This document shows positions 10,064 to 22,600 of a DNA stretch of 64,000 bases, piece after piece. The translations under genes were made by a program, and so were the position numbers. The notes below the pieces were generated by a model, which saw nothing but the letters and a program-made list of their open reading frames with translations, did no database searches and was not told the origin of the DNA. This DNA comes from Sphaerosporella brunnea (taxonomy: Eukaryota > Ascomycota > Pezizomycetes > Pezizales > Pyronemataceae): assembly GCA_008704415.1 (NCBI GenBank), contig VXIS01000008.1:1-64000 (forward strand). Reading direction: 5' to 3'. The stretch's first letter is position 1; each line of letters opens with the position of its first letter.

Positions 10064-10645
10064 CTAATTACAAACAGGTGCTCTCTGGTCTGCCAGTTGC
10101 CAGAAAAACAAAAACTGGCTGTCTCTCGGGAAGCTTCTCTTTGAGCTGGGTGCTGTGATCGAATGCCCAGCAAACAGTTGGTAGGCCACCATACGAGCGC
10201 CTTTCTCTCCTTGTTGAGGGCTGGTTGAAATCACGTCTTCCTCCACAGAGCGTATGTGTCGTGCAGGCTCGCACAGTGCTGGATCCACTGCCCGATACCA
10301 AGGCACCAGGCTTCTGAGTCCTGGGTTAAGCGCTAAAATCTGGTTGAAGACGACGCCGTATCCATGGTGATCGTATAGGCGATCTTTTGGCCGTCCACGC
10401 CGGCTTGTCCGTGGACCTGGCCTTGTCAGAGGGAACATCCTCGACGTGGCAGGTCTCGGTCCCACTTGATGTTGCCGTGGGTCATCCAGTGGCAGAGGTC
10501 GTAAGCCTGGACGCTTTGCGAGCGTTGGTTCAAGCAAACAGGATTCAAGGTAGTGTGCCAACCGTGGGACTGACTGCATGCCGGTAGGTCCACTCGCGAT
10601 CAGTGCTAGATATATGCCATTTGAGTGAACGCGAAGACTCGCCAA
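10064..10645 (-). CDS. Hypothetical ORF, 193 codons, unrecognised
   Basis: This is an unbroken minus-strand frame of 193 codons, long for the region. It is basic and proline-rich, with a GRPKDR stretch that resembles an AT-hook core but no second one. No catalytic motif, signal peptide or membrane segment was seen. No splice chain or paralogue in the window supports it, so it may be a chance ORF in GC-rich DNA. Confidence 0.25.
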   Translation of the reverse strand: MASLRVHSNGIYLALIASGPTGMQSVPRLAHYLESCLLEPTLAKRPGLRPLPLDDPRQHQVGPRPATSRMFPLTRPGPRTSRRGRPKDRLYDHHGYGVVFNQILALNPGLRSLVPWYRAVDPALCEPARHIRSVEEDVISTSPQQGEKGARMVAYQLFAGHSITAPSSKRSFPRDSQFLFFWQLADQRAPVCN

Positions 10646-13600
10646 CTATGTAAATAGTGCAAGGCCTACAGGGGGCGCCGCTGTCAAAGTACTCTGTAGT
10701 GGGCAATGGGAAGTGTTTTGTGATCGTATAGTAACGCTGTAGCACACAAAATTCACTCGAACAGCCTTAATGACTTACGGAACCGATTTGTGAAGTGTTT
10801 TGCACGCAGATAACGGCCTGGTTGGCGTGGAGTGAACTGGCATTTTCCCCGCAGGCTCATGGACCGCTACACACTACATACGCCATGCCCGACTTCAGCT
10901 TCGTCGAAAATGTAGTCCCCGACGATAATCATAGCCACCATGGTGGCGATGGGTTGTTCAATGATCTACGGCCACGTCGCCAAGAGGTTGCCTACCCAAG
11001 ACGCCACCATAAAAGAGCAAATATAGACGCATAGCGGCCAGCACCAGGTATTCTAGCCCCTACAAACCCATAGACCATGGGAATGCTGTAATGCTCCGTC
11101 ACGAGTTCCTCATAGACCTTTTTTACCTCCTGATGTTGAGAATGCCAGTGCCGTCGCTGTCGTCAGAGACAAGCCAGATATCGATAGTCGTATCAGCGCG
11201 GTTGTCGATTGTGTCGACAGATTCTTTATTGCTTGCTTGCGGGCTGAGAGGCGTGGTATTTCTTGCATGGGGGGGGGTGTGCGAAGGCTGGTGGTGGTTG
11301 CGACAGTGGTTGCGGCGTTCCATATGTGGAACCGCGCTCGCAAGCACTCGATTCACGGCATCACGATACCTTATTGGGTCCAATCAAAATTGTTCCGGCA
11401 CATCATTCGTTTTGCCTTTCCAACAAACGAACCTGACCACGGGCTTCTCTCGTGCCAATTCTCCTGGCGGGTGGTCCCCCACCACGCTCCGTGATAACCC
11501 CTGGCGGTTAGAAAGCTCAAGCGCGAGTGGTTGGTGTTGGATACGAGTGACGTCCAGTGAATCTACCTGCGCGCGTGCGCATTCCACCCCAATCCACGTA
11601 AGGACCCCCGACGCACCACCCCAACTAGACCCACACTACGCTCCGTTGCGCAAGCCCTCTCCGCATCATGACGCACGTTGGGTTCTGCATCGTGACAATC
11701 CCTCATCGTGACGCAAGTGATCCGGCAGTCAGTCACCCCCCCTCAATCTTTTCCCTGAATTTATAAAGTGAGGTGGAACGCAGAGCCAGCGCGGGTGCAG
11801 CTTCCTCAGAACCGGTTCAGGACCCGCAACGCCCACCACTCCTACAGGATCTGCGCCTGAAAACATGTGAGGTTGAAAAAGATGCTTGCTTGCGAGTTAT
11901 TTTTCTTAAGTCTCCCCAGCGCGGGCTTGACTGCCAGTCATACCCTCAACCGGCGTGTTTTATTGGCTCCGGAACGTCTGGAGAGTGAACAAACTTTGTC
12001 AGGTATTGAAACATTCTCCGCCACCAACAGAGAGTAGTGCTGCAATCCTTTTTGGCCGCTACACGATATTGGTGCAGCAGAATACAGCGGGAAGTGGTGC
12101 AAAATATTTTCCTAACTGCTAACTGGTGAGGCAAGAGACAAATCAGACTGAAAACTGGATGTCCACGCCGTCAGCGAATCACCCAGATCAGATGCCTGGA
12201 GCAGAAGCACACATAACACAGAAAGGGCAAGGCTCAGCGGCCGGGCCCGAGCTTGCGTCCCAATAAACAACAGCAGAAAACATAGATAAAGTGGCACGTT
12301 GTTATTCACCACAACCCTTCCCGCAGATTTTTTCGAGTCGCCACTCCGGTCACAAAGAGTGAATTGCAGAGGAGGAGAATCAACAGTTCAGTTGGGCATC
12401 AGGACCGGATGCCGGCACGCGTATATCCTACTGTTAATTGTCCAAGGAGCATGGACACTCAAGCTGTGCTGACCAAGGACCTGGTAAGGAAACATCTCAC
12501 AGTGGCGAAATAATGCGTGACGTACAGGTGTGGAGTGGAAATATTTTGGAACAGATTCTGTTTGAATGATGCGTTATCTTTCAGCATATAGGGCATAAAA
12601 CTGACCATTCTGTTATCAAACGGTGTGGTCAGAGATAATTGAATACCTACCATCAAATGGAGTTGGCTACTGCTAGAGTTTTATTGTTTGCAGTCCTCAA
12701 CCACATTCGCTACAACGCTTGGCTTCGCCTCGGCAACTCTTGTATCAATTGTTCAATAAGGTGTACCTGTGCTGCTTTGTCAGTATTTCATGAACGTCCT
12801 TTACCCCCGCCTAAGGCACACGAGCTAGAACACGGGGAGTGACTGTGTTTTGTTTTGAGCATCATTCTTAAATGCTGGCTAGTAATCAAGGCTACGAATT
12901 TCGTTTCGTTTCACTATTAAATGCAGGCTCAGCCGTATGATCTTTTGCCACACCTGATGGACCTTATTTAATAACACAAACACCGTCAACAAAAACCGGC
13001 GCACTGGCCTGACCATCGTGGCTAATGTTCAATTTGAAGCGCTGCTTGCTGTACACTGTTTGCGATAAATGCCGGCTCGCAAACCTTATGGGAACACAGT
13101 AGGCGCATGACATGGCGTCTACTAATGGTTTCGCGCGCGTGAGATTCGCCAAAGCCTTTGAGTTGACAATTGCCCATTTTGTAGGACAGAAGGACAAAGA
13201 CTGTTGCGCCCTCACAACCCGGCACTGCTGTGATGACACCACAGCATTTGGCGGACCCCCAACGATCTTCATACTTTGTGGATAACCCGGAGCCTAATCA
13301 ACATCCTAGGAAGGAACAGCACCCCTCACGGTCCGTCTATGACCCCAGTCCAGTTCTCAATCCAGAGGAACCGCAACGCTCCAGTCAGATCGTCCGCGGC
13401 AACCATGGACGGGACAAAACTGAGGGTGACTACGGTCGATTGAATGATTAGTAACGTTCGTTGATGTAATGTAGCAGATATCCGTGTTGGTGGTTGGGCG
13501 CCGTGTACCGGCGGTAGACCCTGTGCTGCGCGGCGGTGGACCATTTTTGGGTGGCGGTGGACCCTTCAAAAACAACAGGAAAAATGTTTCACACACTTCG

Positions 13601-14554
13601 CCACAGTGATGTATTTTACTGACTGTACCGTTACCATCATCATTGTCGTAAGCACCGTTAACGACCACGACCGAAGCTCAATCCCCACGGAAGCTGAACG
13701 TTCAACCCCATCTCTGCCCATAGACCGAGTTCTCAGGCGTCCTCATCCCCACCTTTGACACTTATCGAAATAGGAAGCGCAGACAGTCAACCCACGGTTT
13801 CCTCAGGCCGTTCTTCGGTGCCGGGCTATCTCGTCACTCCTCCCATTGGCAGCAACTCTGGGGAGCCTGATGCATTGCAATCCCGGATATCTTTTTGGGC
13901 AAGAAAAAGGCGCGGAAAAGTCACGTCTGTCATCCAGATAATGGGTGCGACGTGGTGATGTGCGGCCGGTCGAGATGGAGGTGAGTATACTGCATGAAGA
14001 TACGAGACGGCATGGCGCTACCGGATAGCATGGAGTGATCTGTTTCAGCGCTGACCGCAGGTTTGAGCAGGACCGGATCCGAAGACTGCCGCAGACTGCA
14101 ATTTCCTCTACCAAGAACACACTTGAGCATCCGCGCGACAAGGACAACATTGGTCCAACATTCCAATAAAGATTGCCGACCCCCCAAAGCATTAGCAAAC
14201 GATTGAGGCTGCCCTTGGTAACAAGCAGGCCATGCTCGAATTCAATGCTTACGTGTTGCAGCTTTGTGTGACGATAAGCGGGTCACTTGAAGGATCGGAG
14301 ATGGTAGTGGTAAGGCGGATTTTTTGTTTAATCATATTGTATTCGGCCGCTTGCGGCCCTGACATATGTGAAATAAAATATACAGCGCCCCTAGGCTCGC
14401 GTCCTACTCTGGGGCTAGTTCCTAAGGAAAGGATGCAAAAGGAAACCGCACCATGTAGAATATGCTAACCAAGGAAATTCGTGGGCCGTGAGGAAGGGAA
14501 AACGGAACCCGCGCAATCCCTCTCTGATACATTCTTGGGCCTTGCCCGGCGACA
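10646..14554. other. Stretch without recognised genes
   Basis: No convincing coding region, inverted-repeat element or RNA gene was recognised over almost 4 kb. There is a G run near 11270-11278. Several short ORFs occur but none has a domain or splice support. Confidence 0.4.
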
Positions 14555-15739
14555 TACCCACTTTGGTGCTACTTAGGAAGCCCGTGCACCGCGGGTCAAA
14601 CAGAAGGACTTTAATCGATGTGTTCGTTTTTTTTCTCACTGGTCCTCCTGACCTGTCCTTCTTTGTGGCCCCTGCCACTGTCATCCAGAGTTCCGCCAGC
14701 TCCTTCTTCCACCTGACGCATGTTTTGAGTAGGTGGTGTTTCGTCTGTACCGGCTTGTTCCCCAAAACCAGCACTTGTCGTCTTCGCGCCTGCCTGACTT
14801 GTGCCGGTATGGCGCGAGCGGCGCCTTGCTGACCCTAAGCTGGAAGACGCGGGATGCGACAGCTTTGGAACTTTTGAAGGGTATTCGGTCGGGTTTGTTC
14901 CGGCGACGGAAGTAGGTCTTCGGGTTGCAGTGCTTAGCCAGCCATGTCTCCCAGTCTCGGACCCTGGCTCTAGTGACTTCCCGCCCAATGTGGGCGAGGG
15001 ACGTTGTGTGGATTACGTGACCGTTGGCCTCGTCCAGACGATATATGGTAGCCTTCTTCACTAGCTGATCGGCCCGTTCATTCCCGGGGATGTAAGCATG
15101 CCCTGGTACCCATCGGTACTCAGTTATCCAGCCTTGTCCTTTCAGCGTTGCCTCCGTACCTACAATTTGAGAGAGCAGCCATTGTCCTGGGCCGGGCTTA
15201 GTTTTTCGTAGCCATTTGAGGGTTGCTTGTGCGTCGGTGAAGAGGCGGACGCACCCGGATGGGTTGGACCGGATCACGGCGCTCTGGGTAGCCATTTCTA
15301 GGCCAGCGGCGATTCCAAAAGGTTCGGCATCGTAAGCCTCCTTGTTTTGGCCGATACACGGGGCGCAGTGATCCCATGTGCCATTGCCATTTTGTGTGAC
15401 GGCTGCGAATCCGCAAAGTCCGTCCTCTAGGCGGGAACCATCGGTGTATATGGCAATAGCTTTGTTGCTCGGCTGCTGGTGCCATGTTGCTGACATACCT
15501 GCGGCTTTGGCGTCCGCGATAATGATCCGTCCCTCTGGTTTCGTTGTTGTTGTTGTGGTGCATTCCAACTCACCACTAGGGATCATCGGCGCCAGCCTGA
15601 TCATCATGGTTGTGGGTCTGGGGGTTGCAGCTATGTCGCCAAAGGCCCTGGGACGGCCGAGGCGTAAAAGTGCTCCCGTTGTGGTTGCGGCCTTCTCTAG
15701 TGGTACAGCGGTAATGTTTACTAGTAGGAAAATCGACAA
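14555..15739 (-). mobile_element. 3' end of a Tad1-like LINE: RNase H domain and C-terminal tail
   Basis: A 352-codon frame from 15739 holds a type I RNase H with its catalytic set visible: D in YTDGS (about 15442), E in DAEPFGI (about 15325), D in FTDAQATL (about 15235), then H, N and D in GHAYIPGNERADQL (about 15100-15070). Past the RNase H comes APLAPYRHKSGRREDDKCWF, the zinc-binding-type tail of fungal LINE ORF2. A 1-nt frame change near 14770 is needed to continue into HLLKTCVRWKKELAELW and FLSSTKVG, the usual ORF2 end. The endonuclease and reverse transcriptase are missing: a 5'-truncated copy, as LINEs often are. RNase H itself is unbroken, suggesting moderate age. Confidence 0.85.
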
Positions 15740-18074
15740 AAGATTGCTATATGTTTGCCCGCTTGCACCGGGGGACTGCAGTCCACCACGTCAACCGGGA
15801 ACATGGTCAACTGCTGTCAACCGCAGGCGCTCCAAGCCATGATGCCCAAATGACAACCAGTCCTGGTCCGGCCTTACGAATGGACCGCCACATGCGATCA
15901 TATCCAGTATGGTGTGGGGACTGGACCAGATGGACCGTGTGGAGCACTGAGAAGGAAGGTAGAGGAAACCCATCAAGTGTTAGAGTCATGGTGATAGCAG
16001 TCATAGACAAATATAATCTGCTGCAGAGTGTCTTAAGACTCATAACCATGTGGGTCAGTGCCGCGCTGTCTTCGTTGCATGAATTCACATTCGCTGTCCC
16101 GTTCAAGCAGATGTCGTCACAACCCAGCATCGGTGCCTGTACTTCGCGCCACAGGCTGGGGTTGACGATCCCTCCGCACTTTCCGGGTTCACTTTGCTAG
16201 CCTGCCACCCCCCCCCCCCCCAACTAAGGATTAACACAACAATCGACTGTAAGCGGGCGGGCCATGGTGCACTTCCAACTACAAGTCGGGCTATGCAGGG
16301 TGCTAGCATGGGCACAGACAAATGATGGGGTGGTGCGATCGGAGATAGGAAATAGGGATGCGATGGCATGTGAATCAGGATTTCGGTCGGCGTGTATTGA
16401 TACCACTGCCGGAAAGGATGACTGCAGAGGGCTGATGGGGTTGGGGAAAACAGCGGTTCCGGGATGGGACAGGATAGTGAGGACGACGATGACATGGAAG
16501 CAACGCGCACCAAATGTCACCAATAACGGACACTGTCTGCTGAAATGTGTCATGGCCCACGACTGACCGATTTCTCTGTTTTGGAAAGCGACGCTTCGCC
16601 AGCGACAGAACAGCTTTCCACCAACATTGCACGCTGGTCCGATGCCCCTGTTCCATATGGTGGATGCTACCGAAATGCCTCAGCTATCCATATAAAACTA
16701 GAGAACAAACTGCTGATACCTGTGAACTAAATACAGCGTCGTGGTGCTTCACGACAGTCACCGCATCGATGTCATGCTGGTGACGCAGCGTGTGTGAAAT
16801 CTTACTTCCTTAGTTTATGACCGCATTCGCCGAATGACCGGGAATAATGACGCCGAGCTGGGATACCCGCGCTCTTTGCATTCAGCCAAACTCTCCAGCA
16901 GCAGGTACAGGGACGCGTCCATGTTCCTTTTCTAAGGTGACCTAAGGCTCCATGTCGTGACTGACATTCCTGGTCGCGACTGGGACATTGTGCTCGCGAA
17001 TCACTAGTCAATGATGATTAAAACTGGGTATGACAGCGGCTATCTCACGACCGTGAGTGAATGGACTGACGAACACACGCATCCCGCCGAAGCATATAGC
17101 AAACGCTGTTCATCAGCTACGCACTGTGAGTGATTCTCTAGCTCCATACAGCCATCATTCTTTGTGCGATTTCCACTGAACTGCCTTCAAGGCACGGCGG
17201 CATTGCACCGTGATCATGCAAGCGGTTGTTGATAGGTGTACAGCAGTGTAGAATGATAGCGAAACTATCCTGCTCAGGATTGATACCTATTAGGACACAA
17301 TCGCGGCACCCCTCAAGTGGCTTCCGCTGGAGTTCCAGACTGATGGCACGTCCCATAGGCTCAGAACGTCAGTCCATTGGACTGACCATTTTGTCTCAAT
17401 TGAAGTCACTTGTCATCCTGCGAGGTGATATTCGACACAACCTGGGCGACTCGCAAGATTCGACGAAAATTAGCTGCCAACGTTATCGATCTATATAGGG
17501 AAAAAATGACACCTAGTATGCCGCGCTTCAAACGGCGTAGCGAAACATCAACAAACAAAAGACTGCTAAAAGGCTCAACCGCTGTCTACGGCCCCCCCAA
17601 GCGCGAACAAACGCATAACGCCTTTTATTCATCACGCAACACCTCACCCTGGCGTGCACGAAAGCTGGTTGTTCCAGATGTTGTAAACCACCGCTCGAAG
17701 GGAACGAGTCTCGGATCACGTCCTGGAGAGGTACTCAGAGCTGTGAATGCGGATGGTGAACTCTTCACCGTTGGCGGTATGTGCATACCTGGCGAAGGCT
17801 CACCACGTTGGAACACCGTGATTCCGAAATTTTAATCTGCAGAATGACGAGAGTGTTCAACTGGAGAAATGTCGAGCAGGGCGAGAGCGTAGAAGTCGGC
17901 GGCAAACGGATGCACATTCTATGCGCAATGCGTGGCCGAAATGTCACTTTGGGAGACTGGAATGCAAGTCGCGGAGCCCAAATGTAGGACGAAAGCAACC
18001 GTCAAAATGTGGCATAGACATGTCGGTGAACCCAGAACGCCCTACAATTTGGAAACACAGTACTGCGCTATTAC
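15740..18074. other. Mostly unannotated; possible hAT subterminal motifs and a poly-C run
   Basis: Motifs such as GGACTGCAGTCC (about 15773), CCAGTCCTGGTCCGG (about 15859) and GGACTGGACCAGATGGACCG (about 15919) resemble the subterminal sequence of the hAT element at 18083, but no matched termini were found. A run of C at about 16207-16220 interrupts otherwise ordinary sequence. No gene was recognised. Confidence 0.35.
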
Positions 18075-18082
18075 GATTGAAC

Positions 18083-19674
18083 CAGTTCTCCGAACGGTCC
18101 GTTTGGTCCGGGCCTGGTTCTGGACTGGACTGGATCGCTGCCGCGATCCAGTCTGCAGGAAAGACCAGGACTGGCAGTCTTTTTGGTATGGCGGTCTGGA
18201 CCGCTTGCAGTCGACTGCAGTCGACCGTTGTTTGGGCGTTCACCAGAACACTATCTGTTGCCAATTTTCTACCAAGACATGACCGCCGCTATCCCGCAAT
18301 CCCGCTATCCCGCTATCCCTCTCTCCCGGTCCCCTGCTCTCCTCGTCTCCCACTGTTCTGTTTTCTCTTTTCAAGATCCGCTTTGGATAGTGCCTTGAGC
18401 GTTTCATCAAGCTCCTGTAATTGGGAATATTTGTCAGAGATCAATCCATCGCGCGTCCAGCTATTCAAACACTCCAGAGCGCTGATAGCGTCATCGCTCA
18501 AGATGCACCGACGATCCGTAATGGTCAATTTTGCACCGCTGAAGACGCGCTCCGGTTCAGCAGACATAGCAGGTTTAGCTAGGAAGGAGTTCCCCGTGTT
18601 CCGCATGGTGCGCTGGCTGACTAGCTGTCCGTCGTAGCGATGCGATGATTGCGCTGGTCGCGTGCGGCACCTAGTGTTCATAGCGCCAACAATTTCAGCC
18701 CAGATGCTCGTGGTGTAGTTGGAGGGACGCACGCCATATGAAACCATGAGCGCGGAAGGATGACGGTTCAATTCCCGGTGAAATCGGTAGGTTCATCGGT
18801 TGTTACCCGACTTCCGCGGGGTTACAAGCCTAGCAAGCTTGGGGATCAATCCCACAGCGTAGAGACTCCGTTACTTACCCGGATGGTCCTCGGGCGCTGG
18901 TTGATCTTTTGCTCCTCCAACAAATGTAAGTACTGTTTTTTGATGTCTCGTTCGACAAGGAAGAGATTTTAAGCACCGCGGTGATAGATTCTCAAGACCC
19001 CCAGGACCTTCCCGGTACTAAGATAAGGCACTACGTAAGCTGCTGAACCACATTGAAGCGTCATGCGTGCTAGGTCCTCCCACCGGGGCTCGGTGCGCTT
19101 TGCAGCCTAATATTTGATGACATCCTGAACAGCATACTCATTAAGCGGTGGCTCATGTTGAAAGACTTCCATGCTATCACGGCCCAAATCGTCCGCAGCC
19201 CGCCGCTGGGCGAACTCTGGCTCATGCGAATTGAAAGTGGGGTGACGGCGTGTGCTATGGTTGAAGTTTGAGCTTCGGAGGTCGTGGTTGATATTCGAGC
19301 TTCGGAGGTGGTGGTTAAGGGTTATGGAAATACGTTGAGACGGTGGCGCAAGGAATCAAATTTTCTTCGCAGGCCAAGAAAGGGTCCACGGCAGCGTGGA
19401 AAACGTCCACGGCGGCGTGGTGCATGGAAAAGGTCCACCGCGGTAAACGGACTCCCGGCGGGTTTCTACTATGAGACATATTACAAGCTACGTACACCTA
19501 CGATCTTACTCAGCTTCCAGTCGACTGCAGTCGACTGCGGTCTTTCCCGGTCCCTGGAACTCGTGGACTGAATCAGACTAGACCGCGGTGGTCCTCCTGA
19601 AGTGCGGACCGGATTGGATCGCACCAGTCGGTCCGATCCAGTCTGCAGTCCTGGACGGACTGTACGGAACACTG
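18083..19674 (-). mobile_element. Complete hAT element with inactivated transposase
   Basis: The termini are CAGTTCTCCGAACGGTCC and GGACTGTACGGAACACTG, inverted with mismatches, and flanked by perfect 8-bp duplications GATTGAAC at 18075-18082 and 19675-19682. Subterminal regions repeat GACTGCAGTCGACTGCAGTC and GATCCAGTC motifs on both sides. The interior holds a transposase on the minus strand whose C-terminal part (18313-18771) is open while the upstream part has several stops. At about 1.6 kb it is shorter than a typical autonomous hAT. Ends, duplications and coding remnant agree, so the call is firm. Confidence 0.85.
18313..18771 (-). pseudogene. hAT transposase C-terminal dimerisation domain remnant
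   Basis: The frame contains PAMSAEPERVFSGAKLTIT followed by SDDAISALECLNSWTRDGL, the classic hAT C-terminal motif (SaEpERvFSgar...ALecLksW). Upstream on the same strand, near 19080-19200, fragments such as EFAQRRAADDLGRDSMEVFQ and KRTEPRWEDLARMTL continue the transposase in other frames with stop codons between. The catalytic residues of the N-terminal half are not recognisable. Lysine- and glutamate-rich sequence follows the motif to the stop. Confidence 0.8.
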
Positions 19675-19682
19675 GATTGAAC

Positions 19683-22600
19683 AGAAGCCGCGGTGTGCGT
19701 CCTTCGCCAAACTCAGCCGGAAAAAATCGGCGTTCTGTTATGTATTTCAAGAACTGCCACGTTTACATCCGGGTGTCAAACCCAACACACATCGCTTCAA
19801 CTCCTGACGTCCAAAATGACCACCACAGCACCTACCCGCTGCCATCTAACACCCCTACGCCGCAGCTTCGTGCACGCCACGATCACCCTATGCCCAAATT
19901 GTCCTGACCCCGCTGTCTTTCCTAGTTTCGCTACGCCAACGGCGCGGTTGTCCCGGTGTACCCTCGTCACAACATACATCACTGGGCGAACTAGGGGTAG
20001 CTACCGTGACGTGTGAGGAGCGAGTGCAGGAAGAGGAGCGTGGGTTGGCCAAGACTGAACGCCACCTGTTAGGCACAGGGCGTCTGGCAATCCCCAGCCT
20101 CGACGCACGACATAATAGGCATGGCTTGCTGATGATAAATCGCCACCCTCTCAGCTGAACACGCCGCCTCCGACGGCACGTGTAATAATACCCCCCGATA
20201 CTAGGTACACAATCCAGGAGTCCCATATGCAATCCCCCATGACCACGCGGCTCTCATATGGAGTATAGTACACCTCCCACCATGCCTAGCTGCTCATGAA
20301 TGTTGAACCCGCAACCAACCACCAGTGCCGTGTTGCCTCCGCCGCCGATTGTACTGCCCTGATACTTCTTATATGCGCACATAACGTCGACAGTGTTGTA
20401 TCCGCGCGGGGAATATTCCTCCGATCTTTCGCTTCGATTTCTTGATAGCGTTGATGGGCCCAGGAGATCTGTGTCAGGCGGTGAATACCTGTCAGCTCCT
20501 CTACGAGGAAAGGATTTTTGAACCCCCACCGCCCTATCCCATTCCGCCAAGCGCGCGATTTCAGCTTCGTAGAATAAACGATGTTGTAAAGTTGGTCCTT
20601 GTTATTGATTGAAAGTTCTTTGTCAACCGCATTGCTACGAACCCGTGGAGTTGAAGGTGTTGTTGTTTGCGGTTGCCGGCGATTGTGGGCGATAGCGGTG
20701 TTATAGTTTGCGGGATTTCTCAATATCTTTGCTACCAGCCAGAAGTGTGATTGGGAAACTGACTATGTAGCTCGGCAGGCGATGTGCGTTGGTTAGCGTT
20801 ACACTTTTCACGTTTCACTTACCGCTTTGCGAGGTCCATGTGTGTTTTGCCGGCGCTTGTGGGGCTGATTCATCGGCTGCTGTGGCAGGAGAGCGCTGGT
20901 TGCCATAGTGTGGATGTAAACTCTGCGGCAATGGGGCCATACACCACGCTTACCAACCGCAGCTTCGGTGCCATGAACACAATCCGAGAACACGCATTGA
21001 GGAATCCCCAGTTTGCCCGCGTCCCCAGGCGCGATAGTAATCATGGCTCACGTTAGCAGTTCGATGTGTCGCGGGATCAATGACGCTTACGGATGGAGCT
21101 GAGTAAGCGTAGTTGATATGAGATGTATGCGGTAAGAAGGCGAGAAAACCCAATGTTATGTAAACCAGAACATGCGTTCACCGTTGGATACCAACTGTGC
21201 TGCAACAAAGAGTACAGGGTCAGAATAAGGTACGGTGAATAACATACTTGATGTGTGGGATTACGCGGCCACTAAGCACGAATATTCAACCCGTGGTTGA
21301 GTTCAAGTAAATCGCTGGAATCCTAGCAGAGCGCGGTGGTTTGTCATTCAGGAATGTACCTTGCTCTCGTACCACAGCGTGGCGATATGGCTGTGCCGAA
21401 GGCGTTCAACTGTAAGCCATATGCGAGTACCAGACAGTGACGGCAAGAAGAGCATCAAGGCAACGTCGTTTCAAGATAATAATGAGACACACGGTGATGC
21501 AATCAAGTGACAGTTGATCATTCGATTGTCGGTCTGTATAGCACATTTGATGACGCCTCGTCACCTCTCGAGTCGGGTCTTAAAATATTCGAACCCTGAG
21601 TTGATACTAGTCCGCTATGTCCCGGTTTCATCAATTCTGTTTCCGCGCCGGCATCGTATACACCAGCGGAAACATCCTCCACTTGTCACGTGCGTCATTA
21701 CTAAGATGCAGCGGACACACAACCTGACCCTGCCAGTTGGGATCACCTTGTGATTGATCGTAACCTCGCGAAGCGACGGCCGTACGGCCTAGTCAGAACG
21801 CCACAAACAGATTAGCACCAGGGCGGGAGACAATGCCATATGACACTCCTCGTGGCAGCTGGCTGGAGACAATGGAAGCAACATACACTCTCACATTTCC
21901 CAACACCATTATCCAGCGTGATTCCGCTGCCCGCAGCTTTCGCGAGGCGACTTCACTGGGTATCACTCAGCACACCACAGCGAGTTTGTGTTTTGTCGGT
22001 TAACAAATGGCAGCACCACCTTGCGTTCCATCACCGTGCCCGACGCAACCGCGAATAGGTGGTCGCCGAGAATCAAGAGCCACCGTACACCTTCCTGCGC
22101 GGCGCAGTCAAACCTCAATTCAGCGCGCAACCCTCGCTTTCGCACCGCAACGACGACAGGCACTGCGTTTGGGCACTATCTTCTCGAAGCGCGCCCTGCT
22201 CGTCGCCAACTCTGATACATCAACAGCTGGCGGGCCGCTAGGTCGCTCGGCGCACACGCCAAGCTGTTTCTGAGGACCAAGGAGAGCCACTTCCGTAGCT
22301 TCGCTGTCTCTGCGGTGCCGCAGTCGGCGGGACGTGATGTGCCAAAGTGCACCGGGATGCCGAAGCGATGTGTGACTTTTCATGCGGCGGAGATAGGAGA
22401 TACTTTTGAAAACGAGTGTGTGCATGCAACCAATAGCGACTCGGCATTGTCCGCAGCGGTCCGAAACGCCTTCAAATTCCAACTGAGGGACGACACTGCT
22501 AGCCTATCGATCCCCTAAAAGCAATGCCCGGGACTGCAGTATCGAGCGCTTGGTGCCTCGTGCGCACTCTCACGCCCACCACTGTTAGTATAACGTCCAA

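Noticed and set aside
18766..18790. GGTTCAATTCCCGG resembling a tRNA T-arm
   Set aside because: It sits in the transposase remnant of the hAT element at 18083 with no anticodon arm or acceptor stem around it.
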